Positions 7,101 to 11,374 of a stretch of DNA of 11,374 nt are shown here, one piece after another. A program made the position numbers and the translations under genes. Numbering within the stretch: the first letter of the stretch is position 1; every line of letters begins with the position of its first letter. The notes beneath the pieces were generated by a model that saw only the letters and a program-made list of their open reading frames with translations, had not been told where the DNA came from and did no database searches. The DNA is from Coriobacteriales bacterium (lineage in GTDB: Bacteria > Actinomycetota > Coriobacteriia > Coriobacteriales > UBA8131): assembly GCA_031276475.1 (NCBI GenBank), contig JAISMZ010000227.1:1-11374 (forward strand), in the 5' to 3' direction.

Positions 7101-7431
7101 GATGAACATCAACGTGATCACCAAAAACACCGCTCCTTTTAATGAAGTCTATGGTTCCTACACCAATCGTGGCTTCTCCGTAAAGATTGAGAAGGGCAGC
7201 AAGCCCGAGGGCGTCTGGGTTGAGCCCAAGGAGTTTGAGCCCTTCATGCCGGGTACCAAAAGCGAGCTTTATCCCGACCTTGGCACGATTATCAGCCAGC
7301 CGCAGACCGACGTCGTTGCCTTTGATGACTGGTCGCCGATGCCGCCGATGGGTGCAGGTCCCGGAGGGCCTCCCGGGGCGCCTCCCGGTGCGCCTCCCGG
7401 GCCGGCTCCAGCGCCGGAAGGAGGTGCATGA
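4153..7431 (+). CDS. Tat-exported molybdopterin oxidoreductase, catalytic subunit (DMSO reductase family)
   Basis: This 1092-residue protein is the catalytic subunit of a membrane-linked respiratory complex binding bis-molybdopterin guanine dinucleotide. The N-terminus has a Tat signal (TRRSFIK, Arg8-Arg9) ending near AYA at 38-40, so it is exported folded. A [4Fe-4S] site follows: Cys53, Cys56, Cys60 and Cys88, with an extra Cys62. The likely metal-ligand region is FEPGCAQCY (177-185), where Cys181 or Cys184 would bind Mo or W; this is inference. The C-terminal part (about 905-1060) looks like the molydopterin-dinucleotide-binding domain. A low-complexity Ala/Ser/Gln insert lies near 695-720, and the C-terminus is a collagen-like Gly-Pro-Pro tail. 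ATG 4153 is chosen for AAGGGAG 7 nt upstream; GTG 4132 is less likely. Substrate unknown: catechol dehydroxylases, polysulfide, N- or S-oxide reductases are all possible relatives. Confidence 0.92.
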   Translation: MLEATITRRSFIKAATVAGAAGALSTGVISSFTKTDKAYAESPSERKKYVTTCHGCIQACPCKVYVENDVVVKIEGHPDAPTNMGSMCLKGMNQIHTCYSPRRILYPIKRSGELGAENAAWERISWDEAVELAGSKIAEAIKKYGTYAFFVSVGGGGSYSFMQAMTTNQALGSPTVFEPGCAQCYLPRFSIAAMMYGGADQSIADCAVLEPFKGLAKINAERKGWPVDPGKDVSQDTKVIVLWGAQPSVSQTAQSGRGMAELRAAGCKTIVVDPNLSPDAVKATVWLRVRPGSDGALTLAWWRYIIENKLYDEEFTKYWTNLPFLINPDTNLPWLASEVFEGFVQSTPEDTPAYVCYDLKTKSLQPFEYSAPKDSKVDPEIFTTQTVKGKQSRTAGQIYKDTAEPYDLAKAEELCWIPAATIEEAIKIYTDADVAGIANGVPTDMQQLASQVPLGLLGLDMIMGYVNKPGATLTQNGGGMAGPGDPNAAPPRPTSFFNGFGGMFSSIYGYGYEVGKSEAQNAARIAALPPGDFPGSQGALYLMNQLILDRLGMKNHKGLYHWAHSHIPSVLEAIKTGIPYKPRVWFDMSGNKLAMLGNAGSWYNAFPEIDFCICQYPMLTSFQMERADVVFPLEEWLEFSDSGGFGQLNYVFGQFPSIHLGETVPNAVPPQKVVKKASEILNAALESGEEIVFGAIGAATGAAPAQPSQSSTATDDELQTSINSSYLHECDPSKFNLHFPIGIGVMGGIEEETITLQTLAEMFGASDFADLKENAEKYQKPIVTPVEAYWLYDQHLKTAVDGLPVGFATESRKCEVYCTLLIKCAATGYPFTYPRLQEPVDKSIGAEIKAVNPSYEFVGSYSPICQHVEPAESPLEGDPGFDPDYPLTITSGRVYYFHHGTMRHSPYARELYPVPDVRMHPDTAKKYGLKHMDWVKVTSHRGEITGRVYETAGMHPSVLWMERFWNPESFDSTQKNKSGGWKQMNINVITKNTAPFNEVYGSYTNRGFSVKIEKGSKPEGVWVEPKEFEPFMPGTKSELYPDLGTIISQPQTDVVAFDDWSPMPPMGAGPGGPPGAPPGAPPGPAPAPEGGA
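7366..7401 (+). repeat. 12-nt tandem repeat coding a Gly-Pro-Pro-Gly/Ala tail
   Basis: Units GGGCCTCCCGGG (7366-7377), GCGCCTCCCGGT (7378-7389) and GCGCCTCCCGGG (7390-7401) code GPPG, APPG and APPG at residues 1072-1083 of the oxidoreductase, within a longer Pro/Gly/Ala-rich end. This is a likely slippage-prone tract. Confidence 0.8.
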
Positions 7432-8066
7432 TGACTAAGAGAGCTTTGGTCGTTGACCTCGACCGCTGTTCTGGCTGCGATTCCTGCATCGTCGCCTGCA
7501 AGTTTGAGAACAACGTCTCGCTGGGCAATTACTGGTGCCGCGTGTTGGCCATAGGGCCGCACGGTGAGTATCCCGACATCGAGATGTACTGGTTGCCCGT
7601 GCATTGCCAGCAGTGCGAGAACTCGCCCTGCGTGGGCGTCTGCCCAACCGGCGCGTCGTATCGCGACCCGGACAACAACGTCGTTCTTATCAACAAGGAC
7701 AAATGCATCGGCTGCGAGTACTGCGTCTATGCCTGCCCCTACGGCGTGCGGCAGAAAAACGAAGAAGAAGGAGTTGTGGAGAAGTGCACGCTGTGCAACC
7801 ACATCACCGCAAAATCCGACGGTAACGAGAACCCGGATGACACCAACGATCCGGATCATGCCGTGCCGCCCTGCGTACACAACTGTTCGTGTGGCGCGCG
7901 CTATTTTGGCGACTTGGACGACCCCAACTCCATGGCCTCCAAGGCTGTTCAGGAGGCTGGTGGTTATGATTCGGATAAGGTACACCACCTCTCCGACCCT
8001 TCAGACGCCAAGCCAGCGACCGTCTATATCCTCTCACCTGAGATCGCTAGCTGGAAGGAGCTCTGA
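7431..8066 (+). CDS. DmsB/PsrB-like ferredoxin with four [4Fe-4S] clusters
   Basis: This is the electron-transfer subunit linking the membrane anchor to the catalytic subunit. The 211-residue product has four Cys groups: C13-C16-C19-C23, C59-C62-C67-C71 followed by PTGA, C92-C95-C98-C102 followed by PYG, and C119-C122 with C148-C152. All sixteen ligands are present, as in DmsB, where the clusters pair across the two halves. There is no signal peptide, as expected for a subunit exported with its Tat-carrying partner. The gene overlaps the end of the oxidoreductase. AAGGAGG (7418-7424) is 6 nt from ATG 7431 and 3 nt from ATG 7428; I prefer 7431, though 7428 gives the common ATGA overlap. The loop between the last cluster halves (about 127-146) is Asp/Asn-rich and longer than minimal. 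Confidence 0.92.
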   Translation: MTKRALVVDLDRCSGCDSCIVACKFENNVSLGNYWCRVLAIGPHGEYPDIEMYWLPVHCQQCENSPCVGVCPTGASYRDPDNNVVLINKDKCIGCEYCVYACPYGVRQKNEEEGVVEKCTLCNHITAKSDGNENPDDTNDPDHAVPPCVHNCSCGARYFGDLDDPNSMASKAVQEAGGYDSDKVHHLSDPSDAKPATVYILSPEIASWKEL

Positions 8067-8071
8067 TACTC

Positions 8072-8917
8072 ATGGAGATTCAGTGGCCATTGGTACTTTT
8101 TTCACTCCTTGCCGGCACCGGTGCGGGTACTTTGGTGTTCATCGGGATATCCGAGCTGACGAATACCGCCGCCAAGGCGCGCGGCATTGCCGCTTGGGTA
8201 GCCGCAGGCCTGATTGTTGTTGGCGGTCTGGCCTCGATTGCCCATCTTGGCAAACCGGATCATGTAATGAACGCTGTTTCAAACCTCGGTTCCTTCTCAG
8301 GGATCTCGATAGAGTTGATCTTCATCGGGGTCTCGTTTGTGGTGGCCGTAATCTATGCTGTTCTGGTGCGCCGCGAAGGTTCCGAGGCTGCTCGTAAGGC
8401 GGTGGGCGTTATTGCTGCTGTCATCGGGCTGCTTTTCTGCTGGGCCTTAGGCTCGAGTTATGTCATCGCATCACGTCCGCTGTGGGCTGTTCAGACCCTG
8501 CCGCTGTCCTACTTTGGCTCCGGCCTGGCCTCGGGTGGCTTCCTCTTCCTTGCTCTGGCGGCTGCGTTTAAGAGCGAGGCGGCCGAGCTCAAGAAGCTCG
8601 GGCTGTTCGCCCTGATTGTCGCGGCGATTGAACTGATTGCTTTTGTCGCCTACGGTGCGCTTTCTGGTGCGCCGGCCATTGCCGACAACGCCCTGCTGTT
8701 CTGGGGTGGCGCGGTGGTCGTCGGTGCGGTCGTGCCGGTGATCAGCGGCTATCTAATCTATCGCAATGCCGAGAAGACCACGCTGGTTTACGCCGGCCTG
8801 GTTGGAGCTCTGGTTGGCGGTGTCGCCTTCAGAGCCCTGATGTGGGTGTTGGGCAGCGGCTATCTGTCCAGCTTCTTTGACGTGGCTGCCAACAGCCGCG
8901 GGCTGTATCCGTTCTAG
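8072..8917 (+). CDS. DmsC-type membrane anchor, quinol-oxidising subunit
   Basis: The 281-residue protein has about eight hydrophobic helices. HLGKP at residues 58-62, followed by an acidic residue in the next helix (Glu81), matches the HLGxP signature of DmsC better than typical NrfD/PsrC. DmsC anchors the DmsAB complex and oxidises menaquinol, passing electrons to the ferredoxin subunit. AAGGAG (8055-8060), 11 nt before ATG 8072, lies in the end of the preceding gene, and only 5 nt separate the two genes, so catalytic subunit, ferredoxin and anchor form one translational unit. A hairpin terminator follows 33 nt after the stop, closing this transcription unit. Confidence 0.88.
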   Translation: MEIQWPLVLFSLLAGTGAGTLVFIGISELTNTAAKARGIAAWVAAGLIVVGGLASIAHLGKPDHVMNAVSNLGSFSGISIELIFIGVSFVVAVIYAVLVRREGSEAARKAVGVIAAVIGLLFCWALGSSYVIASRPLWAVQTLPLSYFGSGLASGGFLFLALAAAFKSEAAELKKLGLFALIVAAIELIAFVAYGALSGAPAIADNALLFWGGAVVVGAVVPVISGYLIYRNAEKTTLVYAGLVGALVGGVAFRALMWVLGSGYLSSFFDVAANSRGLYPF

Positions 8918-8950
8918 AGAGGTGCCTCCCCGGACCTTTCTTGGTAAAAT

Positions 8951-8985
8951 GAAGGGGCGCCGCAATCGGGTGCCCCTTCTGCTGT
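8951..8985 (+). terminator. Intrinsic terminator-like hairpin after the anchor gene
   Basis: GAAGGGGCGCC (8951-8961) pairs with GGTGCCCCTTC (8969-8979) with one G-U pair and a 7-nt loop, followed by a moderately T-rich stretch (TGCTGTTCTT). It sits where a three-gene unit ends and a 192-nt spacer begins. Stem strength is good and the T-tract imperfect, so termination may be partial. Confidence 0.7.
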
Positions 8986-9109
8986 TCTTAGCTACGTTTG
9001 TGAGGCTGCCGGCGAGAATAAGCCGCTCCTCCCAGGTCGGTGGCGCTTTGGCGCTACGGGGCGTGGCGCGGCATGGACAGGGTAGTTTTCAGCGACGAGA
9101 GGCCAGCTT

Positions 9110-9805
9110 ATGAGCGACGAAGTAAGCAATATTAAACTTATCCAACAGATACTGAAGGGTCGCCGTGAGTTCTACCTGACCCTGGCCGGCCTGTACTTTA
9201 AGCCGCTGACTCAGGAGCAGATAGAGAACATGGCTCAGACCGACTACACGGCCTTTGGCGCTGGCGAACCTTTGCTGGAGGCTGGCTTTAACGACATCAC
9301 GCGCTTTTTGCGCAAGCGACACAGCGGCACCCGCCAGATGCTGGCAACCGACTTCACTGGCAGTTTTGGCGGCACCACGCCGCTGGGCGGGAAGGTCGCT
9401 GTGCCCTATGCCTCGGTGTTTCTCAGCGCCGAGGGCCTGCTCAACCAGCGGCCCCGCAGCGAGGTGCTGGGCATCTATAAACGCGCTCAGCTGCGGGTCA
9501 CCGATCGCTCTACTCCCGATGATCACCTCTCCTTTGAGCTGGAGTTTCTCAGCGTCCTCAGCGACCGGACGGTGACCGCTGTTGAGAAGGGTGCCTATGC
9601 GGAAGCCTTGGAGCAGTTGGAGCTGTCGCGCGATTTCATCAAAGAGCAGATCCTCAGCTGGTTTCCCGCGTTTTCGCAGCTGGCGGCACAAATCGTTACA
9701 ACTCGTTTCTACCGCGGCGTGCTGCGCGTAACCGAAGGCTATCTGAAGCTCGACCAGGAAGTCCTTGACGACCTCATCGAGGAGGTGGCTGCGCTTGAGC
9801 GCTGA
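9110..9805 (+). CDS. TorD/DmsD-like redox-enzyme maturation chaperone
   Basis: The 231-residue cytoplasmic, mostly helical protein carries the TorD-family signature PDDHLSFELEFLSVLS at residues 136-151 (family form: E/P-x-DHxxxELxFL) and YASVFLSAEGLL at 100-111. Such chaperones bind the Tat signal of a molybdoenzyme and hold it back until the cofactor is inserted; the large oxidoreductase upstream is the obvious client. AGAGG (9098-9102) lies 7 nt before ATG 9110. The gene begins a second unit after the hairpin at 8951-8985 and overlaps the next gene by 11 nt, so it is translated together with the NapG-like ferredoxin. The 192-nt spacer upstream holds the terminator and no clear promoter that I can see. 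Confidence 0.88.
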   Translation: MSDEVSNIKLIQQILKGRREFYLTLAGLYFKPLTQEQIENMAQTDYTAFGAGEPLLEAGFNDITRFLRKRHSGTRQMLATDFTGSFGGTTPLGGKVAVPYASVFLSAEGLLNQRPRSEVLGIYKRAQLRVTDRSTPDDHLSFELEFLSVLSDRTVTAVEKGAYAEALEQLELSRDFIKEQILSWFPAFSQLAAQIVTTRFYRGVLRVTEGYLKLDQEVLDDLIEEVAALER

Positions 9806-10871
9806 ACCGCGCCCCGAAGATGCAGACCGCTCGGGTAAGCCGCCCGCAGGGGCCAGCGAGCCGCCCGCAGACGGATCGTCTGCGGGAGCTGACGGTCCAC
9901 CGCCAGCGGGCGAGCCGTTGCGGACGGAACCGCTGTTGCCCGACGAATCGCTGCCAGCAAAGTCGCGCGCGGCGGACGCCAAGGCGGGCGGCCCGCTTTT
10001 TTCGCGGCGTGGGCTCGTGGGCGGCGTTGTTGGAGCAGCCTGCATGCTGGCCATCGGCCCGGCCGCCCGTCTGACTTTGGGCCCCGAGGTCTTGGTGCGC
10101 CCCCCGGGCGGGCAGGATGAGGCCCGTTTCATCGGCGCCTGTATCCGCTGCGACCGCTGCCGCAGTGCCTGCCCTAAAGACGCGATAGGCGTGGCCAACG
10201 TCGGCGACGGTTTTCTCAACGCCCGTACCCCAAAAATGGACTACCATAAGGGATTTTGCGATTTTTGCATGGATGCGGGCAATCCCAACGGCGCCGCCGG
10301 CCGCGTTGACAAGACCACGGGCGAGGTGACCCCCGGCGACCCTGCCGGCGACAGCCATCTGCTCTGCATCTCCAATTGTCCCACCGGCGCCCTGCTGGCC
10401 TTTGACCACAACGTTAACTGGGTGGGTGTGGCGACCATCTTTCCCGATGAATGCATCGCCTACCGCGTTTACGGCGGCTGCCGGGTCTGCGTGGATAAGT
10501 GCCCCTTTGGCGCTGTGACCCTCGACGGCGACTCGCGTCCGGTGGTTGATCCTACGATGTGTTCGGGCTGCGGTTCCTGCGAGTATTTTTGCCCTTCCCA
10601 TACCTATCGTGCCTTTACCGGAACCTCGCGGCGGGGCATCAACATCGAGTTTGACGGCGAGACGCGCCCAGAAGGCTCAGGCGGTGCGCGCGGTAGCTAC
10701 TTTTATAACGTTCCTGCTGGCGAAGGCCCCGCATATCTGGAGGACACCGACGCCCAGTCCCGCGGTTTTCGCACACATGACGGCTACGTTGCCAATCCGT
10801 TGGACTCGTCTGGTGGCGGCAGTTCCGATGGCGGCAGTAGCGGCAGCTCCGCCAACAGAGGCAACCAATGA
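9795..10871 (+). CDS. NapG-like Tat-exported ferredoxin with four [4Fe-4S] clusters
   Basis: The 358-residue product has four Cys groups: C116-C119-C122-C126, then CDFC with CISNCP, CRVCVDKCPFG, and CSGCGSCEYFCP, the NapG/MauM arrangement of a periplasmic electron carrier working with NapH. The twin-arginine motif SRRGLVGG is present, but at residues 70-77, after about 69 residues rich in Pro, Gly, Ala and Glu, instead of at the N-terminus. The C-terminus is Gly/Ser-rich. The start TTG 9795 is chosen because GAGGAGGTG (9779-9787) is at ideal distance; it overlaps the chaperone gene by 11 nt. An in-frame TTG at 9765 would add ten residues without such a site. Internal starts closer to the Tat motif (TTG codons at residues 42 and 48) lack a visible ribosome site. 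Confidence 0.85.
   Translation: MSAEPRPEDADRSGKPPAGASEPPADGSSAGADGPPPAGEPLRTEPLLPDESLPAKSRAADAKAGGPLFSRRGLVGGVVGAACMLAIGPAARLTLGPEVLVRPPGGQDEARFIGACIRCDRCRSACPKDAIGVANVGDGFLNARTPKMDYHKGFCDFCMDAGNPNGAAGRVDKTTGEVTPGDPAGDSHLLCISNCPTGALLAFDHNVNWVGVATIFPDECIAYRVYGGCRVCVDKCPFGAVTLDGDSRPVVDPTMCSGCGSCEYFCPSHTYRAFTGTSRRGINIEFDGETRPEGSGGARGSYFYNVPAGEGPAYLEDTDAQSRGFRTHDGYVANPLDSSGGGSSDGGSSGSSANRGNQ
9864..9886 (+). other. Perfect hairpin inside the start of the NapG-like gene
   Basis: CCCGCAGACG (9864-9873), GAT, CGTCTGCGGG (9877-9886): a perfect 10-bp inverted repeat with a three-base loop, 69 nt after the TTG start, in the Pro-rich leader. It could slow early translation or mark an inserted segment. 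A CGCCCGCAG string also occurs at 9841-9849. Confidence 0.55.
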
Positions 10872-11374
10872 AGATAACCACCATCCGCCGTCTCAGCATC
10901 GCCCTTGGATTCGTCTTGGTCCTTGTCGGCCTGGCCTTTCATACCGGCAGCGGCACGCTGTCGTCCTTTGGCTACCAATACATCGCTGAGATCTGTCCGC
11001 TCGGCGCTCTGGAGACCTTTCTGGCCGCAAAAATGCTCGTGCCGCGCACCGTTGTCGCCTTTTTGCTGATGATCGTCGGCGTACTGCTGCTGGGCCGCGC
11101 CTTTTGCTCCTGGCTTTGCCCCGTACCGCCGCTGCGCCACTTCTTTCACCCCGCAAAGAAGAAACAAAAGCCCAAAAAAGCTGTGGAGACAGACGCCACC
11201 GCCCCGCTCGCCACCGCCGTCGCTGCCACCCCCGTCGCGGCTGACGCCGCCGACGACCCAGAGGGACGTTTCTTTGGCGACACAGACGACACAGAGGGAC
11301 GGTTCTTTTGTGTTCCTGGAAATAATATTGATGACAATGAATGTTCATCACCAGGAACACAAAAGAACCGTCCC
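10868..11374 (+). CDS. NapH-like membrane Fe-S protein, invaded by repeat sequence (3' partial)
   Basis: The frame is open for 169 codons to the right edge with no stop. Two hydrophobic helices lie at about residues 11-28 and 61-77, with ICPLGALE (42-49) and the CX3CP site CSWLCPVPP (80-88), as in NapH-like quinol-oxidising proteins. The later helices and ferredoxin clusters are missing, either beyond the edge or lost. After the CX3CP site comes a basic then Ala/Thr/Asp-rich linker (97-129), then repeat-derived sequence: two DDxEGRFF blocks at 129-136 and 140-147 and the palindrome. The start overlaps the NapG-like stop as ATGA (10868-10871), so the pair is coupled. The repeat may be an in-frame insertion into a variable linker, or the gene may be broken just outside the window. 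Confidence 0.8.
   Translation, partial: MKITTIRRLSIALGFVLVLVGLAFHTGSGTLSSFGYQYIAEICPLGALETFLAAKMLVPRTVVAFLLMIVGVLLLGRAFCSWLCPVPPLRHFFHPAKKKQKPKKAVETDATAPLATAVAATPVAADAADDPEGRFFGDTDDTEGRFFCVPGNNIDDNECSSPGTQKNRP
11252..11317 (+). repeat. 33-nt tandem repeat within the NapH-like frame
   Basis: Units at 11252-11284 and 11285-11317 begin GACGACCCAGAGGGACG and GACGACACAGAGGGACG; the first 27 nt differ at about five positions. They code DDPEGRFFG and DDTEGRFFC. Each is a reverse-orientation copy of the AGAACCGTCCCTCTGTGTC repeat at the left edge; the first is decayed, the second intact. Confidence 0.75.
11288..11374. repeat. Palindromic REP-like element at the right edge
   Basis: The 24 bases at 11296-11319 are the exact reverse complement of 11351-11374. 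The 31-nt spacer 11320-11350 is AT-rich (24 of 31) and contains TGATGA (11329-11334) and TCATCA (11345-11350), which extend the fold into a bulged second stem with a 10-nt loop. Bases 11288-11315 are the exact inverse of 1-28, and 11355-11374 equal 1-20. The right arm is cut by the edge. Confidence 0.85.

Noticed and set aside
4153..7431. Selenocysteine in the catalytic subunit
   Set aside because: No in-frame TGA occurs before the terminal stop, and the likely ligand region carries ordinary Cys codons.
8877..9113. Small + strand reading frame in the spacer after the anchor gene
   Set aside because: It runs through the terminator hairpin, overlaps the end of the anchor gene out of frame, and has no ribosome site or recognisable features.
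9089..10219. Minus-strand 376-residue reading frame
   Set aside because: Antisense to the TorD-like and NapG-like genes, both of which have clear family motifs.
1..11374. Circular element such as a small plasmid, from the 20-bp terminal direct repeat
   Set aside because: The terminal sequence belongs to a multi-copy repeat, no replication, partition or mobilisation gene is present, and an interrupted operon runs off at least one end.
11296..11374. Intrinsic terminator at the right palindrome
   Set aside because: There is no T-tract after the second arm within the window, the loop is long, and the NapH-like reading frame is open through it.

Overview
The window reads as an anaerobic-respiration locus from a fairly GC-rich bacterium, most likely a gut-type actinobacterium of the class Coriobacteriia (Eggerthellaceae-like). 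The reasons are a LuxR-type regulator carrying twelve predicted membrane helices, a very large Tat-exported molybdopterin oxidoreductase with DmsB/DmsC-like partners, a TorD-like chaperone and a NapG/NapH-like pair. The taxonomic call is inference from gene content; no marker gene is present.

Layout, all genes on the + strand. (1) 1-219: a degenerate array of a short GC-rich repeat, readable in all three + frames; one frame runs from the left edge to a stop 3 nt before ccmC. (2) 223-1301: ccmC and a ccmD-like gene, the inner-membrane heme-handling pair of cytochrome c maturation. (3) 1302-1476: spacer with three AACAGGGG boxes, a possible promoter, and REP-like sequence. (4) 1477-3162: membrane LuxR-type regulator. 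(5) 3319-4032: unknown protein that looks like two winged-helix-like halves. (6) 4153-8917: tightly packed catalytic subunit, four-cluster ferredoxin and DmsC-type anchor, closed by a hairpin terminator. (7) 9110-11374: TorD-like chaperone, NapG-like ferredoxin and the start of a NapH-like membrane Fe-S protein, overlapping one another and running off the right edge.

Likely working together: the regulator senses something through its membrane part and controls the adjacent oxidoreductase. Menaquinol electrons pass through the DmsC-like anchor and DmsB-like ferredoxin to the exported molybdenum/tungsten enzyme, whose maturation the TorD-like protein assists. The NapG/NapH-like pair is a second possible quinol-oxidising module, and ccmC/ccmD suggest that a c-type cytochrome is made. 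The substrate cannot be read from sequence.

The most unusual content is the repeat family at both ends. The first 20 bases equal the last 20, and the first 28 are also present as a perfect inverted copy at 11288-11315. At the right end the repeat forms a long palindrome read in frame within the NapH-like gene. The window is therefore probably a contig or segment bounded by a dispersed REP-like element that has entered coding sequence. No transposase is present here.
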